Below, piece after piece: positions 21,945-32,599 of a DNA stretch of 64,000 bases (position 1 is the first letter of the stretch; each line of letters opens with the position of its first letter). The notes beneath the pieces were generated by a model, which had not been told where the DNA came from, made no database searches, and saw only the letters and a list, made by a program, of their open reading frames with translations. Both the position numbers and the translations under genes were made by a program. Where the stretch lies: NCBI RefSeq assembly GCF_020497125.1, contig NC_059093.1, positions 23,310,486-23,374,485 of the forward strand, given 5' to 3'. The stretch is from Mauremys mutica (lineage: Eukaryota > Chordata > Testudines > Geoemydidae).

Positions 21945-24870
21945 CAGCAGAGTGAGGGCGGGGCCTTGGGGAAGAGGTGGAGGGATGAGACAGAGCGAGG
22001 GCGGGGCCTGGGGGAAGAGGCGGAGCAGTGGCAGGATGAGGCGGAGTGAGGGCGGAGCCTCAGGGGAAGAGGTGGAGCGGTGGCGGGATGAGGAAGAGTG
22101 GGGGCGGGGTCTGGGGGAAGAGGCAGAGCGGTGACAGGATGAGGCAGAGTGAGGACGGGGCCTCAGGGGAAGAGGTGGAGCGGTGGAGGGATGAGGCAGA
22201 GTGGGGGTGGGGTCTGGGGGAGGAGGCAGAGCGGTGGAGGGATGAGGCAGAGTGAGGGCGGGGCATGGGGAAGAGGCGGAGCAGTGGCAGGATGAGGCGG
22301 AGTGAGGGCGGGGCCTGGGGGAAGAGGTGGAGCGGTGGAGGGATGAGGCAGAGTGGGGGCGGGGTCTGGGGGAAGAGGCAGAGCGGTGGAGGGATGAGGC
22401 AGAGTGAGGGCGGGGCCTGGGGGAAGAGGCGGAGCAGTGGCAGGATGAGGCGGAGTGAGGGCGGGGCCGGGGGGAAGAGGCAGAGCGGTGGAGGGATGAG
22501 GCAGAGTGAGGGCGGGGCCTGGGGGAAGAGGTGGAGGGATGAGGCAGAGTGAGGGCGGGGCCTGGGGGAAGAGGCGGAGCGGTGGAGGGATGAGGCGGAG
22601 TGAGTGTGGGGCCTGGGGGAAGAGGCGGAGCGGTGGCGGGATGAGGCAGAGTGAGGGCGGGGCCTGGGGGAAGAGGCGGAGCGGTGGAGGGATGAGGCGG
22701 AGTGAGGGCGGGGCCTGGGGGAAGAGGCGGAGGGGTGGAGGGATGAGGCGGAGTGAGGGCGGGGCCTGGGGGAAGAGGCGGAGCAGTGGCAGGATGAGGC
22801 AGAGTGGGGGCGGAGCCTCAGGGGAAGAGGCGGAGCAGTGGCAGGATGAGGCAGAGTGGGGGCGGGGCCTGGGGGAAGAGGCGGAGCCATGGAGGGATGA
22901 GGTGGAGTGAGGGCGGGGCCTGGGGGAAGAGGTGGAGGGATGAGGCAGAGTGGGGGCGGGGCCTGGGGGAAGAGGCAGAGCGGTGGAGGGATGGGGCAGA
23001 GTGAGGGCGGAGCCTCAGGGGAAGAGGCGGAGTGGTGGAGGGATGAGGCGGAGTGAGGGCGGAGCCTCAGCGGAAGAGGCGGAGGGGTGGAGGGATGAGG
23101 CAGAGTGTGGGCGGGGCCTGCGGGAAGAGGCAGAGCGGTGGAGGAATGAGGCGGAGTGGGGGTGAGGCCTGGGGGAAGAGGCGGAGCAGTGGAGGGATGA
23201 GGCGGAGTGAGGGAGGGGCCTGGGGGAAGAGGCGGAGCCGTGGAGGGATGAGGTGGAGTGAGGGCGGGGCCTGGGGGAAGAGGTGGAGGGATGAGGCAGA
23301 GTGGGGGCGGGGCCTGGGGGAAGAGGCAGAGCGGTGGAGGGATGGGGCAGAGTGTGGGCGGGGCCTGCGGGAAGAGGTGGAGCGGTGGAGGGATGAGGTG
23401 GAGTGAGGGCGGAGCCTCAGGGGAAGAGGCGGAGCAGTGGCGGGATGAGGCAGAGTGTGGGCGGGGCCTGCGGGAAGAGGCAGAGCGGTGGAGGAATGAG
23501 GCGGAGTGGGGGTGAGGCCTGGGGGAAGAGGTGGAGCAGTGGAGGGATGGGGCAGAGTGAGGGCGGAGCCTCAGGGGAAGAGGCGGAGTGGTGGAGGGAT
23601 GAGGCGGAGTGAGGGCGGAGCCTCAGCGGAAGAGGCGGAGGGGTGGAGGGATGAGGCGGAGTGAGGGCGGAGCCTCAGCGGAAGAGGCGGAGGGGTGGAG
23701 GGATGAGGCGGAGTGAGGGCGGAGCCTCAGGGGAAGAGGCGGAGCAGTGGAGGGATGAGGCAGAGAGTGGGCGGGGCCTGCGGGAAGAGGTGGAGCGGTG
23801 GAGGGATGAGGCGGAGTGAGGGCGGAGCCTCAGCGGAAGAGGCGGAGGGGTGGAGGGATGAGGCGGAGTGAGGGCAGAGCCTCAGGGGAAGAGGCGGAGC
23901 AGTGGAGGGATGAGGCAGAGAGTGGGCGGGGCCTGCGGGAAGAGGTGGAGCGGTGGAGGGATGAGGTGGAGTGAGGGCGGAGCCTCAGGGGAAGAGGCAG
24001 AGCAGTGGCGGGATGAGGCAGAGTGGGGGCGGGGCCTGCGGGAAGAGGCAGAGCGGTGGAGGAATGAGGCGGAGTGGGGGTGAGGCCTGGGGGAAGAGGT
24101 GGAGCAGTGGAGGGATGGGGCAGAGTGAGGGCGGAGCCTCAGGGGAAGAGGCGGAGTGGTGGAGGGATGAGGCGGAGTGAGGGCGGAGCCTCAGCGGAAG
24201 AGGCGGAGGGGTGGAGGGATGAGGCGGAGTGAGGGCGGAGCCTCAGGGGAAGAGGCGGAGCAGTGGAGGGATGAGGCAGAGAGTGGGCGGGGCCTGCGGG
24301 AAGAGGTGGAGCGGTGGAGGGATGAGGCGGAGTGAGGGCGGAGCCTCAGCGGAAGAGGCGGAGGGGTGGAGGGATGAGGCGGAGTGAGGGCAGAGCCTCA
24401 GGGGAAGAGGCGGAGCAGTGGAGGGATGAGGCAGAGAGTGGGCGGGGCCTGCGGGAAGAGGTGGAGCGGTGGAGGGATGAGGTGGAGTGAGGGCGGAGCC
24501 TCAGGGGAAGAGGCAGAGCAGTGGCGGGATGAGGCAGAGTGGGGGCGGGGCCTGCGGGAAGAGGCGGACCAGTGGAGGAATGAGGCGGAGTGAGGGCAGA
24601 GCCTCAGCGGAAGAGGCGGAGCGGTGGAGGGATGAGGCAGAGTGGGGGTGAGGCGTGGGGGAAGAGGTGGAGCAGTGGAGGGATGGGGCAGAGTGAGGGC
24701 GGGGCCTGGGGGAAGAGGCAGAGCAGTGGAGGGATGAGGCGGAGTGAGGGCGGAGCCTCAGCGGAAGAGGCGGAGCGGTGGAGGGATGAGGCGGAGTGAG
24801 GGCGGAGCCTCAGCGGAAGAGGCGGAGCGGTGGAGGGATAAGGTGGAGTCAGGGTGGAGCCTCAGGGGAA
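21945..24870. repeat. 51/52-bp minisatellite with higher-order structure
   Basis: More than 50 head-to-tail units have the form GATGAGGCGGAGTGAGGGCG, then GGGCCTGGGGGAAGAGGCGG, then AGCGGTGGAGG. One unit type is 51 bp (GGGCCTGGGGGAAG), another 52 bp (GAGCCTCAGGGGAAG). From about 23350 groups of units recur as blocks: the sequence at 23868 repeats almost exactly at 24384 (516 bp, about ten units) and that at 23403 recurs at 23971 (568 bp, about eleven). The plus strand is G/A-rich with many G-runs. Open frames on both strands follow from the 51-bp, 17-codon period and are not genes. Confidence 0.95.
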
Positions 24871-26325
24871 GAGGCTGCCACATCCCGGGGCAATCCAGGC
24901 CAGGCAGATCAGACATGCCAGCTTTTGCGAACTGATCCCAAGAGACACTATTTCTGAGTGAAATTAAGCCTCCTTCAGGAGCTCCTGGTAGAACTCTCAA
25001 ATGGCAGGTTTTTTTTTCCACCTGAGGCACATTGTTAAAATGGGTTTCCAGCCAAACAGGAGAGACGTGACCTACACAAAGGAATGTGCTTCCTCCATGA
25101 GGCAGTTCCTGCAGAGCACTTGCAAAGCCAATGAGAAACCTCTTACACAGCAGGGAAACAGAGCTAACAAGGGTGTGTGTGTGGAACTTCAGCTGAGAGA
25201 GAGAGGCACAGGGAGGGGCCAACCTTCAAACAAGCAATTTAATCACCTGCTGGGGGGGGAGAGATCCTGACATCTGCGCATTCTAAAAGTGAGGCTTAAA
25301 TGTTACTTTGCAATCCTGTCAGCTGCCCCAGATGTGGCAGGGCTCCAGCTACCAGGCCCAGGTGGCTGCTCCCCTGCTGTCCTGGGACATGGGAGAGGGG
25401 ACCCCAGTGCAGCCCCCCTTTGCCCCCTTCCTGGGAAGGGGGAAGAACCCTAAGGAGCAGAGATGAGGCTGGGGGCTGAACTGAGGCAGGTGGGGACTGG
25501 TGGGGTGGGGGGGCTGCATTGATGGTGGGTTCTGAGCAGATGGGGTGAGTGCTGGGAGGGTGCACTGAGTGTGGTGGAGGGACTGGAGTGATGGGGTGGT
25601 GATGATGGCGACTGGGGGATTGAACTGGGGGGGCTGAACTGAGGGGTTGGGTGGGGACAGAACTGATGGGGGGTTGGGGCGACAGGATTAATTGCTGGGC
25701 AGGAGACATGCACTTGTGGGGCTGAGAGCTCCTGTAGCAGGGACCAAAATCATCTTATCCAGTATGTGAGGGAGTGGGCAACACTAATTCTCACATCGCA
25801 CACCCTGAGCTCTGATGGGCAGGGGAGGGGAGTTCAAACAAGGCTGACCTACAAACTCAGTATAAACTTTTATTAAAATCTCATGATTTCTGGGCCAATC
25901 TCATGATTTTTGGAGGTCTGACATGATTTTTGGTCTCCTCAAATTGGCAACACTGCATTGATGGGCAGAGAGAGGTAGCAAATTATGACAGCACACTGTT
26001 GCCTGATTTTAGGAGGTTAATATTATGAGTTAGATAATACGGGTTATAGGTTTGCCAATTGATCAGATCAGAGGATAAGAAGTTTCTTGTCCCAGAATCA
26101 GGCTAGACAGAGTTTGCGAGGACCCTTGGGATGTATGACAAGGACACTCACACAGAGACAAATGTAGCCTTAAAGACTTTTCCAGAGATCAATGGAATAG
26201 TAACCAAACAGCAATCTAGTGGTAAAATGATCAGAGTTACCAAGGCAACAACGTTGGTCTAGAGATATAAGTGATATGATGCACTATCAAGCTTTTGATT
26301 AATATACTCACAGTCTTGCATTATA
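24871..26325. other. Intergenic; decayed repeats only
   Basis: No gene seen. The phrases CTCATGATTTCTGGGCCAATC and ATCTCATGATTTTTGG near 25880-25940 look like an old interspersed repeat I cannot name. A G-rich tract at 25450-25700 gives long minus-strand frames with no domain. Confidence 0.35.
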
Positions 26326-26665
26326 ACCAGGGCTACCGACAGAATTGCCGGGCCCCTCAGCAAAGGGGGGGATGGCGTTGGGCCCCCAGAAGGGGTGGGG
26401 CTGCAGGGGCTAGCTGGTGGCCTCCCTTTTCCCCCCTCCACTCATCAGCAGCTCTGGGTGCCCCATACAGCTGCTAGCCTGGCCAGCGATTTAAAAGCGT
26501 CCAGGAGCCCCGGGCTGCCAGGGGCACCGCTATTGTTCTTTAAAAGCAACAGGGAGCCCCCAGCTGCTGCTACCCTGGCAGCCCTGGGAGCCCCGGACCC
26601 TTTTAAGTCACCCGGGCCCCTGGGCACTTGCCTCCCTTTATCCCGCCCCCAGCAGCCTTGGATAT
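26326..26665 (+). mobile_element. Possible GC-rich hAT-type element
   Basis: CAGGGCTACCGACAGAATTGCCGGGCCCC at 26331 resembles the start of a GC-rich non-autonomous hAT family of turtles, followed by CCCGGG-rich text. The right terminus is not clear. Confidence 0.3.
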
Positions 26666-27118
26666 AACCTGGAGGTCAGAGGTCAGAGACCAAGCACCAG
26701 CCTCGCCTCTGAGTCCAGGTCCCTCAGCTCTCGAGTGGGAAGGACAGAGCTTAGGAGATGTGAGAGCTGGAGAAGACTGACCAAGATAACTTCAGAGATT
26801 TACTGAACTGACTGACTTAAAACTTACAATTCAGAACTAACGGATTAACCAACCAAAGGGCGATAAACAAAGAACTAAGAAGTCTCTTAGGCATGGTGGG
26901 ACCCCCTGCCACAGAGCGTGAACACCTGAGCCCTCCTTCTATGTCCAAACTTCATTTCCTCTCCCACAGAAATGCTGGGGTGTCCTCACTCCATAGGCTG
27001 GTGTGTCTGTACGTACTGATAACATATACCCACATATTAATGGCGTTAGCTCATTCTCTGATTTCTGCCCTACCTGGTCATTTCGGTTCCTCTCCAAGTT
27101 GAGGCAAACCTGGTCAGT
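26666..27118. other. Intergenic, nothing recognised
   Basis: Unique-looking sequence, no gene or repeat assigned. Confidence 0.35.
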
Positions 27119-27462
27119 TCATAGAATCATAGAATTCAAGATCAGAAGGGACCATTATGATCATCTAGTCTGACCTCCTGCAAGATGCAGGCCACATAAG
27201 CCGATCCACCCACTCCTTAAGCAAGCGACCCCTGCCCCATGCTTCGGAGGAAGGCGAAAAACCTCCAGGGCCACTGCCAATCTACCCTGGAGGAAAATTC
27301 CTTCCCGACCCCAAATATGGCGGTCAGCTGAACCCCGAGCATGCGGGCAAGACTCTCCAGCCATACCCTCTGGAAAAAGGCTAACAATATCCTATCATTG
27401 ACCCATTGTACTAATTACCAGTGTGGCACTTAATTGACCTATTGATTAAGCCCGTTATCCTA

Positions 27463-29283
27463 TCATACCATCTCCTCCATAAACTTATCTAGCTTAATCT
27501 TAAAGTCATGGAGGTCCTTCGCCCCCACTGTTTCCTTCAGTAGGCTGTTCCAGAATTGCACTCCTCTGATGGTTAGAAACCTACGTCTAATTTCAAGCCT
27601 AAATTTCCTGACTGACAATTTATATCCGTTTGTCCTCGTGTCCACATTAGCACTGAGCTGAAATAATTCCTCTCCTTCCCTGGTATTTATCCCTCTGATA
27701 TATTTAAAGAGTGCAATCATATCTCCTCTTATCCTTCTTTTGGTTAAGGAAAACAAACCGAGTTCCTCAAGTCTCCTTTCATACGACAGGCTTTCCATTC
27801 CTCGGATCATTCTAGTGGCCCTTCTTTGTACCCGTTCCAGTTTGAATTCAGCCTTCTTAAACATGGGAGACCAAAACTGAACACAATACTCCAAATGAGG
27901 TCTTACCAACGCCTTATATAACGGGACTAGCACCTCCTTATCCCTACTAGAAATACCTCGCCTAATGCATCCCAAGACCGCATTAGCTTTTTTAACAGCC
28001 ACATCACATTGCCTACTCATAGTCATCCTACGATCAACCAGAACTCCTAGGTCCTTCTCCTCCTCCGTTACTTCCAACTGGTGCATCCCCAGCTTATAAC
28101 TAAAGTTCTTGTTAGTCATCCCTAAATGCATAACCTTACACTTCTCACTATTGAATTTCATCCTGTTACTAATACTCCAGTTTACAAGGTCATCCAAATC
28201 TCCCTGGAGGATATCCCGATCCTTTTCCGAATTGGCAATACCTCCCAACTTGGTGTCATCCGCAAACTTTATCAGCCCACTCCTACTCTTGGTTCCCAGG
28301 TCAGCGATAAATAGATTGAATAAAATTGGACCCAAAACCGAACCTTGAGGAACTCCACTGGTAACCCCCCTCCAACCCGACAGTTCCCCCTTCAATACGA
28401 CCCTCTGCAGTCTCCCCTTTAACCAGCTCCTTATCCACCTCTGGATTTTCATTTCGATCCCCATCTTTTCCAATTTAACCAGTAATTCCTCGTGTGGTAC
28501 CGTATCAAACGCCTTACTGAAATCAAGATATATTAGATCCACCGCATTTCCCTTATCTAAAAAATCTGTTACTTTCTCAAAGAAGGAGATCAGGTTGGTT
28601 TGGCACGATCTACCTTTCGTAAATCTATGCTGTAATTTGTCCCAGTTGCCATCGGCCTCAAGCTCCGTAACCACTCTCTCCTTTAAAATTTTTTCCATGA
28701 CTTTGCATACTACAGATGTTAAACTAACAGGCCTGTAGTTACCCGGGTCACTTTTTTTCCCCTTCTTGAATATAGGAACTATATTAGCTAATCTCCAGTC
28801 AAACGGTACAAACCCCGAGTTTAGAGATTTATTAAAAATCATCGCTAACGGGCTTGCAATTTCACTCGCCAATTCCCTTAATATTCTAGGATGAAGATTA
28901 TCCGGGCCCCCCGATTTACTTCCGTTTAGCTGTTCAAGTTTGGCTTCTACCTCAGATACTGTAATGTCTACCCCCATATCTTCATTCCCACCAGTCCCTC
29001 TATCACTATTCCTTAGCCCTTCATTAGCCTCATTAAAGACCGAGGCAAAATATTCGTTCAGATATTGTGCCATTCCAAGATAATCCCTAATCTCCACTCC
29101 GTTTAAAGTTTTAAGCGGTCCCACTTCTTCCTTCTTGGTTTTCTTCCTATTTATATGGCTAAAAAAGCTTTTGCTATTGGTTTTAATCCCCTTCGCTAGG
29201 TCCATCTCCACCCGGCTCTTTGCCTTTCTCACTGCTTCCCTACACCCTCTGACCTCAATAAGGTAGGTTTCTTTGCTGATCCC
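27463..29283 (-). CDS. CR1 ORF2, reverse transcriptase part
   Basis: The frame is open from just after the TGA at 29286. Counted from the Met at 29232 it has 589 codons. RT motifs: NYRPVSLTS at about 165-173, [15 protein letters not shown] at 233-247, [15 protein letters not shown] at 292-306 and [10 protein letters not shown] at 322-331. The FADD catalytic pair is intact. The C-terminal part carries the conserved CR1 motif RRATRMIRGMESLSYERR. It copies LINE RNA at the nick. With the single TGA as the only visible lesion of ORF2, this copy is nearly coding-competent. Confidence 0.9.
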   Translation of the reverse strand, partial: GISKETYLIEVRGCREAVRKAKSRVEMDLAKGIKTNSKSFFSHINRKKTKKEEVGPLKTLNGVEIRDYLGMAQYLNEYFASVFNEANEGLRNSDRGTGGNEDMGVDITVSEVEAKLEQLNGSKSGGPDNLHPRILRELASEIASPLAMIFNKSLNSGFVPFDWRLANIVPIFKKGKKSDPGNYRPVSLTSVVCKVMEKILKERVVTELEADGNWDKLQHRFTKGRSCQTNLISFFEKVTDFLDKGNAVDLIYLDFSKAFDTVPHEELLVKLEKMGIEMKIQRWIRSWLKGRLQRVVLKGELSGWRGVTSGVPQGSVLGPILFNLFIADLGTKSRSGLIKFADDTKLGGIANSEKDRDILQGDLDDLVNWSISNRMKFNSEKCKVMHLGMTNKNFSYKLGMHQLEVTEEEKDLGVLVDRRMTMSRQCDVAVKKANAVLGCIRRGISSRDKEVLVPLYKALVRPHLEYCVQFWSPMFKKAEFKLERVQRRATRMIRGMESLSYERRLEELGLFSLTKRRIRGDMIALFKYIRGINTREGEELFQLSANVDTRTNGYKLSVRKFRLEIRRRFLTIRGVQFWNSLLKETVGAKDLHDFKIKLDKFMEEMV

Positions 29284-30288
29284 TCACATTTTCCACTCCT
29301 TGTACGCTTTCTGTTTTTTCTTAATCACCCCTCTAAGACGCTTGCTCATCCAGCTCGGTCTAAAACTGCTACCTACGAGCCGTTTTCCCTTTCTCGGGAT
29401 ACATGCCTCTGACAACTCCTGCAACTTCAACCTGAAGTAACTCCAGGCATCATCTGCCTTTAGATCCCTAAATATGTTAGTCCAATCCACTTCCCTAACT
29501 AGTCGCCTTAATTTAGTAAAGTTAGCCCTTTTGAAATTGTATACCTTAGTCTCAGATGCAATTTTGATTATCCTCCCATTTATTTTGAAACGAATTAGCT
29601 CATGATCACTCAAGCCAAGGTTGTCCCCTACAACTATTTCCTCAACAAGGTCCTCGTTACTCACCAAAATCAGATCTAAAATGGCATCCCCCCTCGTCGG
29701 TTCAGCAACTACTTGATGAAGGAATTCATCAGCTATCACGTCTAGGAAAAGCTGAGCCCTATTATTATTACTAGCATTTGTTTCCCAATCTATATCCGGG
29801 AAGTTAAAATCCCCCATGATCAAACAGTTCCTATTAGTATTTACCTCCTTAAAAACATTAAAGAGCTCTTTATCCATATCCAGGCTAGATCCTGGCGGTC
29901 TATAGCACACCCCAATCACTATCCCAGGGGAGGCTCTAGTAGTTTTCTTCCCCAATGTGTCCATTGCCCAAACAGACTCCGTATTATCCATTGCATTGCT
30001 AGTTATTTCGTTACATTTCACCTCATTATTGACATACAATGCTACTCCCCCACCTTTACCTTTGCATCGGTCTTTCCTAAACAGCACATACCCTTCCATA
30101 CCTGTACTCCAGTCATGGCTACCGTTCCACCATGTTTCGGTTATTCCTACGATATCCGGTTTCAATTCCCGGACCAGGAGCTCCAGTTCCTCCATTTTGT
30201 TACCTAAGCTTCTCGCATTGGTGAACAAACATCCTAATTTTTGCTGTTTGGCTCCTCTCACCCTTTTCACCCAACTTGGTAGGGACAC
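29284..30288 (-). CDS. CR1 ORF2, endonuclease part
   Basis: 334 codons of an APE-type (EEP) endonuclease. Motifs in order: TNARSLGNKMEEL (Asn), GITETWW (Glu), GVCYRPPGSS, MGDFNFPDIDWE (Asp/Asn) and GLSDHELIRF (terminal SDH). All expected catalytic positions are present. The frame ends at a TGA at 29284-29286 directly before the RT part, which continues in the same frame. The domain nicks the target DNA during insertion. ORF1 lies about 170 bp upstream in the element. Confidence 0.88.
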   Translation of the reverse strand: MSLPSWVKRVRGAKQQKLGCLFTNARSLGNKMEELELLVRELKPDIVGITETWWNGSHDWSTGMEGYVLFRKDRCKGKGGGVALYVNNEVKCNEITSNAMDNTESVWAMDTLGKKTTRASPGIVIGVCYRPPGSSLDMDKELFNVFKEVNTNRNCLIMGDFNFPDIDWETNASNNNRAQLFLDVIADEFLHQVVAEPTRGDAILDLILVSNEDLVEEIVVGDNLGLSDHELIRFKINGRIIKIASETKVYNFKRANFTKLRRLVREVDWTNIFRDLKADDAWSYFRLKLQELSEACIPRKGKRLVGSSFRPSWMSKRLRGVIKKKQKAYKEWKM

Positions 30289-30456
30289 AGTATTACCAGT
30301 ATGACCTGTCGATCTAGTATCCGTCCCCCCCCCTCTTCCTTACACCTAACCGTCCCCCTCCGGCTATATCTGTTGTTATCCTGTTGTTCTCACTCCCAAT
30401 GTATAAATTTGGCGTGGAGAGCACCTGGACCTCTCCCAACCGTCTCCCCCCAGTGT

Positions 30457-31590
30457 CTAGTTTAAAGCTCTTTTAATCAGATGAGCCAGCCTCCCTCCTA
30501 GAAGTCTACTTCCTTCCCTACTTAGGTGGAGCCCATCCCTTGAGAACAGCTCTCTGTCCCCAAAAGCCTCCCAGTGCCCATACATCTCAAAGCCCTCCTT
30601 GTAACACCACTCCCTCAGGCAACTATTAATCGTCACGATCCTGTCACCCCTTTGGCGCCCTTCCCTAGGGACAGGTAGGATCCCACTGAAGATCACCTGA
30701 GCCTCAATTTCCTTGAGCGTCTTACCCAACCTGGCATAGTCTCCCTTGATCCTCTCTAGCGAGAATCTAGCCGTGTCATACGTTCCTACATGAAGGATGA
30801 TCAAAGGGTTCTTACCTGCTCCTCTTAGGATCCTTTTCAACCTCAGGTCCACATCCCGTATTTTAGCGCCCGGTAGACAGCACACCCTTCTGTTCTCCGG
30901 ATCGGCCCTGGTCACAGGCCTGTCCAACCTTCTCAGTATGGAATCCCCAATCACGTAGACCTGCCTTTGCCTGGGGACAGTGCGGTCCTCTAACCTATCC
31001 TCCGTCCCCCCTGGTTGCAAGCTCCTTTCATTCCTATCATTCCTTGTGGTTCCCGTTAAGCCATCCTGTATCCTCCCTTGGCCCACACTTGGTGCTGCCT
31101 CCATGGACTCCTCCCCTCTTTCTATCGGACTAGCCGCTCTTCTCTTTTTCCTTGGCCTCCCACTGTCAGCTACCACCTGCTTTACCCCTTCCTCATTCTC
31201 CAGACCTTCGAACCTGTTCCTTAGCTCTATTTCTCCCTCACTGGCTCTCCTTTTTCTCAGCCTGCTTCTCACGGTCACAAGCTTCCACCGCCCATCTTCC
31301 TCATCCGGCGGTCCCCCCTCACTGGCCTTAGCCCCTGCTTCCCCCTGTACCCCTGGGCATTCCCCTTCGGTCACTGCTTGCCATTGCTCCATCAGCTGCT
31401 CGAACCCCCTTCTATGCTCTACCAGGGTTTCTACCTGCAGCTCTAGGCCTTGGATCTTTTCCTCCAGCAGCTCTATTAGGCGGCACTTCATGCATACATA
31501 GTACTGTTCTGGGTCCCCCGCTAGAACCATGTACATACCACAGCTGCTGCATGCTCTCATCCTCGGTGTATCCTCCACAGCTTGGCTCAT
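30457..31590 (-). CDS. CR1 ORF1 protein (zinc motif, coiled coil, SGNH esterase-like)
   Basis: 377 codons, intact. Residues 14-36 hold a CxxC...CxxC motif (CSSC, CMKC), as in a zinc-binding head. A predicted coiled coil follows at about 38-75, then an acidic/basic linker. An SGNH/GDSL-type esterase-like domain spans about 210-377 with GDS at 215-217 (block I Ser) and DGLH at 352-355 (block V Asp/His). Block III reads GTYD where the usual text is GTND, so the Asn is replaced by Tyr. CR1 ORF1 proteins are thought to bind the LINE RNA and help form the RNP; the role of the esterase fold is unsettled. The start was chosen as the first in-frame ATG before the CxxC head. Confidence 0.88.
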   Translation of the reverse strand: MSQAVEDTPRMRACSSCGMYMVLAGDPEQYYVCMKCRLIELLEEKIQGLELQVETLVEHRRGFEQLMEQWQAVTEGECPGVQGEAGAKASEGGPPDEEDGRWKLVTVRSRLRKRRASEGEIELRNRFEGLENEEGVKQVVADSGRPRKKRRAASPIERGEESMEAAPSVGQGRIQDGLTGTTRNDRNERSLQPGGTEDRLEDRTVPRQRQVYVIGDSILRRLDRPVTRADPENRRVCCLPGAKIRDVDLRLKRILRGAGKNPLIILHVGTYDTARFSLERIKGDYARLGKTLKEIEAQVIFSGILPVPREGRQRGDRIVTINSCLREWCYKEGFEMYGHWEAFGDRELFSRDGLHLSREGSRLLGGRLAHLIKRALN

Positions 31591-31674
31591 GGCTGCTGCT
31601 GTCTCGGCCTCGCTCGGCGTTCTTACCTGGGGAACACGGGGGACACGGCGCCGCCCCCTTCCACCTCCCCCTGT

Positions 31675-31922
31675 AAACTCCCACTCAAACTCCCCTGTTA
31701 GCCGCCCTGTTGGCCGGCTCCTGGGCCACTGCGATCAGCTGTGCTGCTGCCTGGCTGGGCAGCCGCTTTTATAGGCCCCCCTCCTCCGCCTAGCTCTGCC
31801 CCCTAATCAGGGCTCAGCAGTCTGCCCCGACAGAGAGAGACACAAGCACCCCAAAGACAGACGCAAACACAAAATACCTGGCTCCTCCAATGGGAACTCC
31901 CACTCAAACTCCCCTGTTAGCC
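31675..31922 (-). repeat. Directly repeated segment in CR1 5'UTR
   Basis: The 28-bp sequence starting AACTCCCACTCAAACTCCCC occurs at 31675-31703 and again at 31895-31922, 220 bp apart in direct orientation. The TATA-like box lies between the copies. This looks like part of a tandem 5'UTR monomer. Confidence 0.7.
31766..31773 (-). promoter_or_regulatory. TATA-like box in CR1 5'UTR
   Basis: TATAAAAG on the minus strand in the context GGGGGCCTATAAAAGCGGC, 176 bp before the ORF1 start. The other full-length CR1 has TATAAAAA at a similar place (47988). A TATA box upstream of ORF1 suggests RNA polymerase II initiation between it and ORF1. Confidence 0.5.
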
Positions 31923-32279
31923 ATTGAAAGAGGGTATGCACTGAGGTAGCCCCCCTGACCACCCTGCTTCGACACATTCTTTATCTAGCTCTGTTAAAGT
32001 TTGCAACCATATATGGATCTTATGCTTTTACTCATCACCACCTCTCGAGGTGAAAGGCCCTAAACACATGTACACTAACTTTGCCTTAGAACAACATACA
32101 GGATGTGGCCTGGAGGTCTCTTGCATTGCAGCCAAAACACTCTAATATACATCTCTAAACATATTATAACCTATTATAATAAAACAAATAGTCAAACCCA
32201 TAAGAAAAGATATATAGGTAAGTAAGCAGGCTAGCCCTATAGGCTTCAATATCCCCAATCTATCACAACTCTCTACCCC
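31923..32279. other. Intergenic, nothing recognised
   Basis: Unique-looking AT-rich sequence. No gene seen. Confidence 0.35.
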
Positions 32280-32565
32280 CGGTCTAGGAGATAGGGGAAG
32301 GTAGAGAACAGGGAAAGGTCATTGTGTTGGGAATGTCCCCAGCCATCAGAATTTACCAACCCTGGACCAAAGGATGGAGAGAGGCCGAGCTGGGAAAACG
32401 ATGCTAGATGAACCCCATCCACCACAGTCTGTTACCCTGGAGCAGAAAGTGGGGAAAGGTGAGAGGTACCAAACTGTGGTGGGAATGTCTCCATACATCA
32501 CAGCTTACTGCCCTGGGGCTGTAGGGTGGGGAAAGGCAGAAGCAGCAAATTGTGACAGGGCATGA
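32280..32565 (+). repeat. Degenerate tandem repeat, about 90 bp
   Basis: Three diverged units share TGGGAATGTCYCCA, CATCA(C/G)A, TTACC(C)TGG and GTGGGGAAAGG words (copies around 32290, 32380 and 32470). It forms a short ORF of no evident meaning. Confidence 0.5.
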
Positions 32566-32599
32566 AACTGCAGGGTAACAACTGTGGTTTATAACCTAT

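Larger units (their letters stand above)
27119..31922 (-). mobile_element. Near-intact full-length CR1 LINE
   Basis: On the minus strand this element has a 5'UTR (31922-31591) with a TATA-like box, an intact ORF1 (31590-30457), and ORF2 in one reading frame from 30288 to 27463 broken by a single in-frame TGA. The 3'UTR ends at 27119 in ATTCTATGATTCTATG. Total length is about 4.8 kb. Compared with the two other long CR1 copies here it has very few lesions, so it is the youngest. CR1 moves by target-primed reverse transcription, and most genomic copies are strongly 5' truncated. Nearly complete copies are the exception. Confidence 0.92.

Noticed and set aside
22060..22890. 276-codon minus-strand ORF and many plus-strand ORFs
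   Set aside because: They are translations of the 51-bp minisatellite. The period is a multiple of three, so frames stay open by chance.
21945..24870. CRISPR-like array
   Set aside because: Units are contiguous without unique spacers, and the genome is clearly vertebrate.
25296..25709. 137-codon proline-rich minus-strand ORF
   Set aside because: G-rich low-complexity tract, no splice sites or domain.
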